From Bacteroidales bacterium UBA1077 (GTDB taxonomy: Bacteria > Bacteroidota > Bacteroidia > Bacteroidales > UBA932): 7,547 nucleotides of DNA. The notes under the pieces are model-generated. The model had not been told where the DNA came from. It ran no database searches and worked only from the letters and a program-made list of their open reading frames with translations. The stretch spans positions 1-7,547 of the forward strand of contig DCCQ01000085.1 of assembly GCA_002314195.1 (NCBI GenBank), given 5' to 3'. Made by a program: the position numbers and the translations under genes. Shown piece by piece: positions 1 through 6,656 of this stretch; the first letter of the stretch is position 1, and each line of letters begins with the position of its first letter.

Positions 1-46
1 CAAATCAAAACAGCTTCTTAGAAACAAACAGGATATTAATGAATAG

Positions 47-82
47 AAAAAAGCCGGTCAGTTCAATCCAGACCGGCTTTTT
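47..82. terminator. Bidirectional intrinsic terminator
   Basis: A perfect 7-bp GC-rich stem (GCCGGTC at 53-59 pairs with GACCGGC at 71-77) encloses an 11-nt loop. It is flanked by six A's (47-52) and five T's (78-82), so either strand gives a hairpin followed by a U-tract. On the minus strand it lies 31 bp past the rubredoxin stop and closes that transcription unit. On the plus strand it would end a gene entering from the left edge. Confidence 0.85.
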
Positions 83-113
83 CTCGATTCTTATCTGTTC
101 CACAAAAAAACAC

Positions 114-290
114 TTATTCCGAATATTCCGCAAAATCGGATTTCGAAGCTCCGCAGACCGGACACTTCCAGTCTCTCGGGATGTCTTTGAACGGGGTTCC
201 GGGCTTTATGCCACCATCAGGATCGCCTTCTGCCGGATCATAGATCCAACCACAGCGCAGGCATTCGTACTTTTTTGAGTCACTTGCCAT
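114..290 (-). CDS. Rubredoxin
   Basis: This 58-aa protein is a small iron electron carrier, expected in the cytoplasm. The two iron-binding motifs are both present: CLRCGW at residues 10-15 and CPVCGA at 43-48, so Cys10, Cys13, Cys43 and Cys46 would hold one Fe in a Cys4 site. The family core IYDPAEGDPDGGIKPGTPF and the DWKCP motif before the second pair are intact, and the length is normal for a single-domain rubredoxin. The ATG start gives MASDSKKYEC and no upstream alternative is needed. No clear Shine-Dalgarno sequence is seen, as is usual in Bacteroidota. The gene lies 70 bp downstream of ettA on the same strand and ends before a strong terminator, so it is probably the last gene of that unit. 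Rubredoxins commonly pass electrons to rubrerythrin or superoxide reductase in oxygen-sensitive bacteria; no partner gene is visible here. Confidence 0.96.
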   Translation of the reverse strand: MASDSKKYECLRCGWIYDPAEGDPDGGIKPGTPFKDIPRDWKCPVCGASKSDFAEYSE

Positions 291-317
291 AACAGTTATA
301 GTTTTAGTGCAACATTA

Positions 318-340
318 TGGTGCGCCACCGCAGCGCACCA
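318..340 (-). promoter_or_regulatory. Hairpin between ettA and the rubredoxin gene
   Basis: A perfect 8-bp inverted repeat (TGGTGCGC at 318-325, GCGCACCA at 333-340) encloses a 7-nt loop. It begins 20 bp after the ettA stop and ends 27 bp before the rubredoxin ATG. Read on the minus strand it is followed by TAATGTTGCAC rather than a T-run, so it is a poor classical terminator. It could be a leaky terminator, a 3'-end stabiliser of the ettA message, or a structure in the rubredoxin leader. No convincing TAnnTTTG promoter is seen between it and the rubredoxin start. Confidence 0.5.
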
Positions 341-360
341 ACACCGGAACCCTGCAATAA

Positions 361-2037
361 CTATTCCATCAATTTCTTGTACTTGAACCTCTTAGGCTCT
401 GTGTTGCCGAGGCGTGCCTTGCGGTTCTCCTCGTACTCGGCATAGTTGCCCTCGAAGAACACCACGTTGGAGTCTCCTTCGTAGGCGAGGATGTGTGTGG
501 CGATCCTGTCCAGGAACCAGCGGTCGTGGCTGATCACGACGGCACAGCCCGCGAAGTTCTCAAGACCGTCCTCCAGAGCGCGGATTGTGTTCACATCCAC
601 ATCGTTCGTAGGCTCATCCAGAAGCAGGACGTTGCCCTCATCCTTGAGGGTCAGCGCTAGGTGCAGCCTGTTCCTCTCACCTCCGGAAAGCACTCCGCAG
701 AGTTTCTCCTGATCGGAACCGCTGAAGTTGAACCTTGACACCCATGCTCGGGCGTTGATGTCCTTGTTGCCGAGCCTTACCCACTCGGAGTTGCCGGCTA
801 TGGTCTCGAACACGGTCTTGTCCGGATCGATGCTCCTGTGTTGTTGGTCCACGTAAGAGATCTTCACTGTCTCTCCGATGTCAATTGAGCCGGTGTCCGG
901 CTTCTCGATGCCCATAATGAGTCTGAACAGTGTTGTCTTGCCGGCTCCGTTAGGACCGATGACACCCACGATTCCGGCGGGCGGAAGGGCGAACGAAAGG
1001 TGCTCGAAGAGAACCTTGTCTCCGTAGGCCTTGGACACGTCCTTGAATTCGATGACCTTGTTGCCGAGGCGCGGTCCGTTAGGAATGTATATTTCAAGAT
1101 TCGCCTCTTTCTCCTTAGAATCAGCTGCGGCCAGTTTCTCGTAGGCTCCAAGACGTGCCTTCTGCTTGGCCTGACGGGCTTTCGGAGCCATGCGCACCCA
1201 CTCCAACTCGTGCTGGAGGGTCTTGCGTCTCTTGCTCTCCTGCTTCTCTTCCATCTCAAGCCTCTTGGTCTTCTGCTCCAGCCATGAACTGTAGTTGCCT
1301 TTCCACGGAATGCCCTCACCTCTGTCAAGCTCAAGAATCCATCCGGCCACGTTGTCGAGGAAATAACGGTCGTGGGTCACAGCGATGACCGTGCCCTTGT
1401 ACTGACGCAGGTGCGCCTCTAGCCACTGGATGCTCTCGGTGTCGAGGTGGTTGGTCGGCTCGTCCAGAAGCAGCACGTCAGGTTCCCTGAGCAGCAGACG
1501 ACACAGAGCCACACGGCGGCGCTCGCCACCGGAAAGCGTTGAGATCTTGGAGTCGGCCGGAGGGCAGTTCAGAGCGTCCATGGCCCTTTCGAGCTTTGCG
1601 TCGATCTCCCAGCCTCCCAGATGCTCGATCTTCTCGGACAGCTCGCCCTGACGCTCGATAAGCGCGTTCATCTGGTCGTCGTCCATCGGCTCCATGAACT
1701 TCATGGAGATCTCGTTATATTCATTGAGGACATCCATCACCTCCTGCACGCCTTCCTGCACGACCTCGATGACGGTCTTGTCCGGATCCATCTGCGGCTC
1801 CTGCTCAAGGTAGCCCACCGAATAGCCCGGAGCCCAGACCACCTCGCCCCGGTAGGATTTCTCCACGCCGGCGATGATCTTCATCAGGGTTGATTTACCG
1901 GAACCGTTCAGACCGATGATGCCGATCTTCGCTCCGTAGAAGAATGAAAGGTAGATGTCTTTCAGAATAACCTTGTTGTTGTGCGGGAGAACCTTTCCCA
2001 CACCGTTCATTGAGAATATTATCTTTTCGTCCGCCAT
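361..2037 (-). CDS. ettA: Energy-dependent translational throttle protein EttA (ABC-F ATPase)
   Basis: This 558-aa cytoplasmic ABC-F protein has two ATP-binding cassettes and no membrane segment. The family binds the ribosomal E site and, in E. coli EttA (about 555 aa), controls entry into elongation according to ATP/ADP level. Cassette 1 shows Walker A GLNGSGKST (42-50), signature LSGGE (168-172), Walker B with LLLDEPTNHLD (189-199, Glu193) and switch His222. Cassette 2 shows GPNGAGKTT (361-369), LSGGE (450-454), LLLDEPTNDVD (471-481, Glu475) and His504. The insertion at about 95-140 matches the EttA arm, and the basic, Lys/Arg-rich segment at about 255-310 is the P-site tRNA interaction motif linker. 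Length and near full-length similarity favour EttA over Uup or antibiotic-resistance ABC-Fs. The ATG start gives MADEKIIFSM. It follows the nucleoside kinase after 97 bp, and only a weak internal promoter candidate is visible, so co-transcription is likely. Confidence 0.96.
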   Translation of the reverse strand: MADEKIIFSMNGVGKVLPHNNKVILKDIYLSFFYGAKIGIIGLNGSGKSTLMKIIAGVEKSYRGEVVWAPGYSVGYLEQEPQMDPDKTVIEVVQEGVQEVMDVLNEYNEISMKFMEPMDDDQMNALIERQGELSEKIEHLGGWEIDAKLERAMDALNCPPADSKISTLSGGERRRVALCRLLLREPDVLLLDEPTNHLDTESIQWLEAHLRQYKGTVIAVTHDRYFLDNVAGWILELDRGEGIPWKGNYSSWLEQKTKRLEMEEKQESKRRKTLQHELEWVRMAPKARQAKQKARLGAYEKLAAADSKEKEANLEIYIPNGPRLGNKVIEFKDVSKAYGDKVLFEHLSFALPPAGIVGVIGPNGAGKTTLFRLIMGIEKPDTGSIDIGETVKISYVDQQHRSIDPDKTVFETIAGNSEWVRLGNKDINARAWVSRFNFSGSDQEKLCGVLSGGERNRLHLALTLKDEGNVLLLDEPTNDVDVNTIRALEDGLENFAGCAVVISHDRWFLDRIATHILAYEGDSNVVFFEGNYAEYEENRKARLGNTEPKRFKYKKLME

Positions 2038-2054
2038 TCTGTTGGTAGATGTTT

Positions 2055-2138
2055 TTAATTGTTGTCTATGAATATGTAAGTGTCATTTCCGGCCGCCAAA
2101 ACCGCATCCTCGGCGTCGGTCAGCCGTTTGAATGTCAA
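2055..2138 (-). CDS. Possible 27-codon small ORF between kinase and ettA (TTG start)
   Basis: Unrecognised. The ORF would start at TTG (2136-2138), overlapping the TGA stop of the kinase gene (TTGA overlap), and end at TAA 17 bp before ettA. The 27-residue product starts MTFKRLTDAEDAV and ends TYIFIDNN. A purine-rich GGAGGAGG lies about 6 nt upstream, at Shine-Dalgarno distance, but it also encodes the glycines at the kinase C-terminus, and such sites are little used in Bacteroidota. The other two frames of this gap carry stops. The frame is also open upstream through the kinase gene, so it could instead be a -1 frame extension of the kinase or a chance reading frame. Existence as a gene is uncertain. 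Confidence 0.22.
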   Translation of the reverse strand: MTFKRLTDAEDAVLAAGNDTYIFIDNN

Positions 2139-3802
2139 TAGCTTCCTCCTCCGATGAACCCTCTGATCAGCGATGTCGGCGGGATCTCCTTGTCTGAAAC
2201 CGGCACGAAGTAATGCAGGAACTTCAGCAGCCTGTGCGCCTCGCTGTACTCCGGACAGTTTTTCGGTACGGTCGCCAGAATCCTCTCCGCATGGGTGCGC
2301 AGCACGGCGAACTCCACGAGGTAGGCCGAGTTGAACAGCACGTCCGCGTTCTCCTGGAACGGGTAGATCCACTTGACCTCAGCCCTGCGCACATTCGGCC
2401 AGTTCGCGATCGACTCCCGCGCCGTGAAAGCCCCTTTGAGATAATCCCTCACGATTCTTCGCAGCAGACGGTTGTCGCTCGTCGGAATGCAGTTGTGGCA
2501 GTCCAGCGAGATGGAGGTGATGGTGTTTATGAATATTCTGAATTTTTCCTTGTCCGGGACTTTCTCCGTCAGACGAGGATTGAGCGCGTGCAGCCCTTCG
2601 ATCAGCAGCACAGACCTTTCTCCAAGCTTCAGATTCTTGCCGTTAAATTCTCTACGGCCTGTTACGAAGTTATATTCAGGTACTTCTACCTCCTCGCCGT
2701 CGAGCAGTTTGACAAGGTCTTTCTGAAGATATTCGTGATCCACTGTGTCGAAGTTGTCGAAGTCGTAGCTCCCGTCAGGGAGTTTCGGGGTGTCAACCCG
2801 GTTGACGAAATAATCATCGGTAGAGAACGAGATCGGGTGCAGCCCACAGGCCTTCAACTGGACGCTCAGCCTTTTGCAGACCGTGCTCTTTCCGCTGCTG
2901 CTAGGCCCCGTGATGAGAACCAGCTTGACAGGATTCTCAGGGTCGTTGTGTCGTCTTTCGATCTCCTCGGCGATCTGGACTATCTTCTTTTCCTGCAATG
3001 CCTCTGAGATCTGGATCAGGTCGGAGGCGTTGCCTTTCAGGATGGATTCATTGACATCCCCGACATTGGAAAGCCCCATTATCCAGTTCCATTTGTGCGT
3101 CTCGGCGAACACCTCGAAAGTCTTAGGCTGCTCGTGAAGCGGGGCCAGATCCTCAGGATGGTGACGGTCAGGGACACGCAGCAATATTCCCCCGTGGCAG
3201 AGCTTCACACCGAATGTCTTAAGGTAGCCGGTGCTCGGTACGAGCTCATCATAGTAGTAGTCAGTCACATCGCCAAGCGAGTAGCAGGTGATGTAGACCT
3301 CGCCGCACGTCTCCAGCAGCTTCACCTTGTCGAGGTCGCCGGATTCCTTGAATATCCTGATGGCCTCCGCAATCTGGAGTTCCTTGCGTCTGAAAGGAAT
3401 ATTCTCGCTCACGAGTTCCCTCATCCTCGCTCCGATAGCCTCCACGTCCTCTTCCGTCAGGAAAGATCCATCGTTCTTGTAGACCGAGCAGAAATAGCCT
3501 TTTGAGATCGGCCGGCGGATGGTCATCCTGCTTTCCGGGAACAGGTCTCTTGTGGCCTTGTACAGTAGAAAGCAGAGCGAGCGGCTGTAGAAACTGCGTC
3601 CGATGTAGGTGCGATAGTCCAGAAACTCCACGTCACGATTGTGGAAAACCCTGAACCTTAGCCCTTCGGCCACGTTGTTCACCTTGGCGGCCAGTATGTC
3701 GTAAGGTTTGTCGAACTCGAAAGCCGGAGCGATGTCAAGCAGGGGAGTCCCTTCAAGGAACTCTTTGTATGTCCCGGTGTTCTTGCAGAATATTCTTACC
3801 AT
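2135..3802 (-). CDS. Nucleoside (uridine-type) kinase with N-terminal TGS and ThrRS-like second domain
   Basis: This 555-aa cytoplasmic protein has a C-terminal P-loop kinase of the uridine kinase/phosphoribulokinase family, predicted to phosphorylate a nucleoside (uridine or cytidine are the best guesses) using ATP or GTP. The kinase domain (about 290-500) has Walker A GPSSSGKST (299-307), the STDDYFVNR substrate loop (327-335), a Walker B-like LLIEGLHALNP (399-409) and a lid region DNRLLRRIVRD (443-453). Residues 1-65 resemble a TGS domain and about 66-210 resemble the second N-terminal (editing) domain of threonyl-tRNA synthetase, for example the LTEEDVEAIGARMRELVSEN segment (115-134). The four metal/editing residues of that domain are not conserved. 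This fusion is known as a nucleoside kinase in Bacteroidota; the role of its N-terminal half is unclear to me. The ATG start lies 25 bp downstream of a good -7 element. It is the first gene of the kinase-ettA-rubredoxin block. Confidence 0.9.
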   Translation of the reverse strand: MVRIFCKNTGTYKEFLEGTPLLDIAPAFEFDKPYDILAAKVNNVAEGLRFRVFHNRDVEFLDYRTYIGRSFYSRSLCFLLYKATRDLFPESRMTIRRPISKGYFCSVYKNDGSFLTEEDVEAIGARMRELVSENIPFRRKELQIAEAIRIFKESGDLDKVKLLETCGEVYITCYSLGDVTDYYYDELVPSTGYLKTFGVKLCHGGILLRVPDRHHPEDLAPLHEQPKTFEVFAETHKWNWIMGLSNVGDVNESILKGNASDLIQISEALQEKKIVQIAEEIERRHNDPENPVKLVLITGPSSSGKSTVCKRLSVQLKACGLHPISFSTDDYFVNRVDTPKLPDGSYDFDNFDTVDHEYLQKDLVKLLDGEEVEVPEYNFVTGRREFNGKNLKLGERSVLLIEGLHALNPRLTEKVPDKEKFRIFINTITSISLDCHNCIPTSDNRLLRRIVRDYLKGAFTARESIANWPNVRRAEVKWIYPFQENADVLFNSAYLVEFAVLRTHAERILATVPKNCPEYSEAHRLLKFLHYFVPVSDKEIPPTSLIRGFIGGGSY

Positions 3803-3827
3803 AAATCTAAATTGACGCGGTTACCTA

Positions 3828-3859
3828 CAAAGATACAAACAAAAATCCTCTCCGGCAAA
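3828..3859 (-). promoter_or_regulatory. Bacteroidota-type promoter for the nucleoside kinase gene
   Basis: On the minus strand, TTTG (3859-3856) is followed after exactly 20 nt by TATCTTTG (3835-3828). This fits the Bacteroidota sigma-factor pattern of a TTTG -33 element, a 19-21 nt spacer and a TAnnTTTG -7 element. Transcription would begin near 3821, leaving a short leader of about 20 nt before the ATG at 3802. Confidence 0.75.
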
Positions 3860-3866
3860 AGCGGTT

Positions 3867-3892
3867 TTGTTTCTTGTTGTTTCTTGTTGTTT
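3867..3892. repeat. Short tandem repeat, 10-bp unit (about 2.6 copies)
   Basis: The unit TTCTTGTTGT occurs at 3871-3880 and again at 3881-3890, with partial matching units on both sides (TTGT before, TT after). On the minus strand it reads as purine-rich AACAAGAA tracts, spaced one helical turn apart and directly upstream of the -33 element of the kinase promoter. It may act as an upstream promoter element or be simple slippage. Confidence 0.6.
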
Positions 3893-4012
3893 ACCCCAGA
3901 CCAGCGGATGGTATTTCACCGTCTGCATCCATCTTGCCGGTATATTCCTTGATTTTTTAATGAAATTGTTCTTTTCGTTCTTTGCCAATGTCGGAAGTTA
4001 CGTGGAAAATGT

Positions 4013-4020
4013 TAACTTTG
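4013..4020 (+). promoter_or_regulatory. Bacteroidota-type -7 element for the DUF1680 gene
   Basis: TAACTTTG matches the TAnnTTTG -7 consensus and lies 32 bp before the chosen ATG at 4053, which would give a leader of about 25 nt. No good TTTG lies at the usual 19-21 nt spacing; the nearest, TTTG at 3981-3984, is 28 nt away. The promoter may therefore be weak or activator-dependent. The position supports the signal-peptide start over the upstream in-frame ATG at 3867. Confidence 0.6.
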
Positions 4021-4052
4021 TAGGATTTTGGAAATATTCAATAGTTACAATA

Positions 4053-5924
4053 ATGAAAAATGCAATCGTTTTCGCAGCAGCCATGCTGTTATCCGTCGGA
4101 GCTTTCGCTCAGGAGAACCTGAAGAAGGTCAATGACGTGATCGAACCGCTTCCGGCCGGAAGTGTGACATTCAACGGCTACTTCGCCGATGACATCCAGA
4201 ACTCCATCGACCACTGGGTCAACGGAGTGATGCCTTACGACAAGGTCATCGACTATTTCGTCGTCGGACGTCCTAAATTCGCTCTAGGCGAGATGCCTGG
4301 AAAGTGCATCCGCACGAACTCCTTGCTATACCGCTACAACGGCGACCCTAAACTCAAGGAACTTACCAAGAGTCTGGTTTACAAGCTCATGGCCACAGAG
4401 AAGAGCAACGGCAGCATAAGCTGCACAGCGGTTGACGACCAGCCGGGCAACCGTGACGGCGACATCTGGGAGAGAAAGTACGTGATGCTTGGCCTTCTTC
4501 AGTACTACACTGATGTAGAGCAGGATCCAAGGGTTCTTGCGGCGTTGGAGAAAGAGGCGAAGAGCGTGATAGACCAGGTAGGTCCGGCTCCTAAGAAAAG
4601 CATCACCGATTTGGGATGGAGTTCGACAAAGATCGAATCATCGTCAATTCTGGAGCCGATGGTGAAGCTCTACTTCCTTACCGGAAAGAAGGAGTATCTT
4701 GACTTCGCTGAATACATCGTCACTACAGGTGCCTCCAAGGGCAGCAACATCTTCCAGCAGGTTCTTGATGGAGAGCATCTTTACAATGTAGGCAAGCCGT
4801 ACCCTAAGGCCTACGAGATGACTTCTGTCTGGGAGGGCTTGGCTGAATATTACCGCGCCACCGGAGACCCGAGGTGGAAGACCTGCCTTGACAATTTCTT
4901 CAATGATGTGATCGAGAATGAAATAACCATCATCGGCAACGCGGGGGCCGACATCTATTGGCCAAGACTCAACGGCGAGGGATGGAGCAACACCGCCGTG
5001 GAGCAGACCAACCCGGACATCAAGAGGATGATGGAGACCTGCGTGGGTGTGACCTGGATGAAGTACTGCTCGCAGTACCTTCGCCTTACCGGTGACCCTA
5101 CGGCGGTTGACTACATCGAGAAATATGCCTACAACGGCCTTCTGGGCGCCATGAAGCCCGATGGAAAGAGTTTCAGCTACGTTAACCTTCTGAACGGAGC
5201 GAAGGTGACAAACAGTGGTTGGGGCACCAACATTGATGGCCAGCCAGTGACCTGCTGCAACCTCAGCGGCCCTTGCGGATTGTCATACCTCCCTTACATC
5301 GCCGCGATGCAGTCAAAGGAAGGTCCTGTCATCAATCTCTACAACGCCGGAACAGTGACCGCCAAGACAGCGAAAGGCAACGAGGTGAAGCTTGGAATCG
5401 TCACTGAATATCCTCGCTCCAATGAGGTACGCATCTCTGTAGAACCGGCCGCCAAGGAGAAGTTCACCGTGAAACTGCATATTCCTTCTTGGAGCGAGAT
5501 GACATACGTTGCGGTCAACGGCAAGTATGTCGGCAAGGTAGAGGCTGGAAAGTATCTAAACCTTGAGCGCAAATGGCAGGCCGGGGACAGCATCTACATC
5601 ATATTCGACATGAAGGCCAAACTCATCAAGGCTGCCGAGAACGGTCGCAACCCTGAAGGCAAGTACTTCCAGGCCGTGCAGTGGGGACCGCTGGTTCTGG
5701 CCCGTGACGAGAACATCGACCCGGACTACAACAAGCCTGTTCAGGTAGTTGCAGACCCTGACGGCGAAGTCAAAGTGAAGGTCGTCGATCCAGAACGTGC
5801 CGGCACCAGAATGCAGTTTCTTGTCCCTACCACAGAAGGCGACATCAAAATGGTGGACTACTCCTCAGTTGACTGCTGGAAAGGCAAGCATATCCAGACC
5901 TGGCTTCCTACTTTAAGAAAGTAA
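4053..5924 (+). CDS. Secreted DUF1680 glycoside hydrolase, GH127/GH146-like (putative beta-L-arabinofuranosidase)
   Basis: This 623-aa protein is predicted to be exported and to act on plant-type glycans, probably releasing beta-L-arabinofuranose. A Sec signal peptide spans residues 1-19 (AFA before Gln20), with no lipobox, so it is likely periplasmic. An alpha-barrel-like region (about 40-425) is followed by a beta-sandwich C-terminal part (about 430-620). The GH127 zinc-thiolate site is visible: ETC (Glu328, Cys330) and CC (Cys401, Cys402) correspond to Glu338, Cys340, Cys417 and Cys418 of HypBA1, with Cys401 as expected nucleophile. Glu309 in GEGW is the likely general acid/base. The frame opens at 3867, but the 62 extra residues precede a perfect signal peptide and overlap the promoter region, so ATG 4053 is chosen. 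It stands alone, with a promoter before it and a terminator after it; no SusC/SusD pair is nearby. Fold and family are well supported; substrate is inferred, since DUF1680 also contains enzymes of other specificity. Confidence 0.88.
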   Translation: MKNAIVFAAAMLLSVGAFAQENLKKVNDVIEPLPAGSVTFNGYFADDIQNSIDHWVNGVMPYDKVIDYFVVGRPKFALGEMPGKCIRTNSLLYRYNGDPKLKELTKSLVYKLMATEKSNGSISCTAVDDQPGNRDGDIWERKYVMLGLLQYYTDVEQDPRVLAALEKEAKSVIDQVGPAPKKSITDLGWSSTKIESSSILEPMVKLYFLTGKKEYLDFAEYIVTTGASKGSNIFQQVLDGEHLYNVGKPYPKAYEMTSVWEGLAEYYRATGDPRWKTCLDNFFNDVIENEITIIGNAGADIYWPRLNGEGWSNTAVEQTNPDIKRMMETCVGVTWMKYCSQYLRLTGDPTAVDYIEKYAYNGLLGAMKPDGKSFSYVNLLNGAKVTNSGWGTNIDGQPVTCCNLSGPCGLSYLPYIAAMQSKEGPVINLYNAGTVTAKTAKGNEVKLGIVTEYPRSNEVRISVEPAAKEKFTVKLHIPSWSEMTYVAVNGKYVGKVEAGKYLNLERKWQAGDSIYIIFDMKAKLIKAAENGRNPEGKYFQAVQWGPLVLARDENIDPDYNKPVQVVADPDGEVKVKVVDPERAGTRMQFLVPTTEGDIKMVDYSSVDCWKGKHIQTWLPTLRK

Positions 5925-5942
5925 ACTTAACCACATAATTAT

Positions 5943-5989
5943 GACAGAGGCCGCTGCGGAATCACTCCCGAAGCGGCCTCTGTCTTTTT
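5943..5989 (+). terminator. Intrinsic terminator after the DUF1680 gene
   Basis: A perfect 13-bp stem (GACAGAGGCCGCT at 5943-5955, AGCGGCCTCTGTC at 5972-5984) is followed by five T's (5985-5989). The inner CGG/CCG pairs (5957-5959 and 5968-5970) can extend the helix past one mismatch. It starts 18 bp after the stop codon. The convergent lipoprotein gene ends 20 bp to the right, so this hairpin may also slow minus-strand transcripts, but the flank on that side (ATAATTATG) is not a proper U-tract. Confidence 0.9.
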
Positions 5990-6009
5990 CATTCTGGATC
6001 TGCCTATTA

Positions 6010-6645
6010 TTAGTAGGTTCTTACAAGGCTGTAATCATCCCTGCCACCCCGGAGTGCCATAACAATCGAATCTATGGCCTTGCCGTCTTTGTACACAAGC
6101 ATATTCAGTTTGCCTTGGCAGCTGCCCCATGTATATTCGGAATCTCCGATCGTGTAGGTGAGAGGCGTTTCCGGAGTGGAGAATTTGCATGAGTAGCCTT
6201 TTTGCTCACGTCTTTCTCCATTGACCGTGACCTTCCAGCTATGGAAATGATTGTAGTCGCCTGGCAGCATTCTGGCCGTTATGGTGTAGTCGGTTGGGTA
6301 GGAATCGTCGCCGAGGAACCAATATTCCAGTCCCTTGTTGGAGATTACCCATGTGCTGTCCTCGGCTGCTTTCTCGATCTTGACGCCAGGCATCCTGTAG
6401 GATGGGTCAAGAGGTTCGACTTCCGAGGTTTTGCTTTGAATGTCAGGTTTTGTGCCTAAGGTCTTATATTCCAAAATCTTAAGATTGTCGACAATCAGAT
6501 TGTCGGCTATGCACATCATATACGGGCCTATTGAGTAGGTCACTTCTCCGTAGCTTCCTGAAAAATCTCTCTCAGCCTTGCTGCAAGATGATGCCGCGAG
6601 AATTGCGGCCGCGATCACTGTCGCTATTGATAAAATTCTTTTCAT
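6010..6645 (-). CDS. Putative lipoprotein of unknown function
   Basis: This 211-aa product is not one I recognise. The N-terminus MKRILSIATV plus a hydrophobic stretch ends in ASSC, a relaxed lipobox, with Cys21 as likely lipidated residue and Ser22-Lys23 after it. This suggests an outer- or inner-membrane anchored lipoprotein. The rest is rich in Tyr, Trp, Ser and Thr with short alternating hydrophobic stretches (for example TDYTITARML and TWVISNKGLEYWFL), which suggests a beta-sandwich. Cys45, Cys153 and Cys176 remain and could form a disulfide. ATG 6645 is preferred over an in-frame TTG nine bases upstream (6652-6654), because it starts exactly at the typical MK-R signal and leaves an 11-bp gap to the preceding gene. 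It is the last gene of the phosphoesterase-barrel-lipoprotein block, and its function is probably tied to the envelope. Confidence 0.82.
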   Translation of the reverse strand: MKRILSIATVIAAAILAASSCSKAERDFSGSYGEVTYSIGPYMMCIADNLIVDNLKILEYKTLGTKPDIQSKTSEVEPLDPSYRMPGVKIEKAAEDSTWVISNKGLEYWFLGDDSYPTDYTITARMLPGDYNHFHSWKVTVNGERREQKGYSCKFSTPETPLTYTIGDSEYTWGSCQGKLNMLVYKDGKAIDSIVMALRGGRDDYSLVRTY

Positions 6646-6656
6646 GATATTCAAGT

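Noticed and set aside
1..46. Possible 3' end of a plus-strand gene entering from the left (stops at 19-21 in frame 1 or 44-46 in frame 2)
   Set aside because: Fewer than 15 codons are visible, two frames are equally possible and no family signal can be read. The terminator at 47-82 is compatible with it, but this is not enough to annotate a gene.
39..278. 79-codon plus-strand frame opposite the rubredoxin
   Set aside because: It lies antisense to a protein with all rubredoxin motifs and runs straight through a bidirectional terminator. The product has no recognisable features.
864..1334. 156-codon minus-strand frame inside ettA
   Set aside because: It is an out-of-frame shadow of ettA, rich in Arg and Ser, with no domain.
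2041..2100. Separate promoter for ettA (TTTTG, 18 nt, TACATATT on the minus strand)
   Set aside because: It matches TAnnTTTG at only four of six fixed positions and the spacer is one base short, so it is too weak to call.
2213..3007. 264-codon plus-strand frame opposite the kinase
   Set aside because: It is antisense to the conserved P-loop domain. Its length reflects the GC-biased codon use of the kinase, and the product looks like a low-complexity shadow without any motif.
3867..4052. N-terminal extension of 62 residues for the DUF1680 protein
   Set aside because: It would bury a clean Sec signal peptide in the middle of the protein and overlaps the -7 element at 4013-4020, so it is most likely untranslated.
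5941..6192. 83-codon plus-strand frame beginning at the terminator
   Set aside because: Its first codons form the terminator hairpin, and the rest is antisense to the lipoprotein gene.
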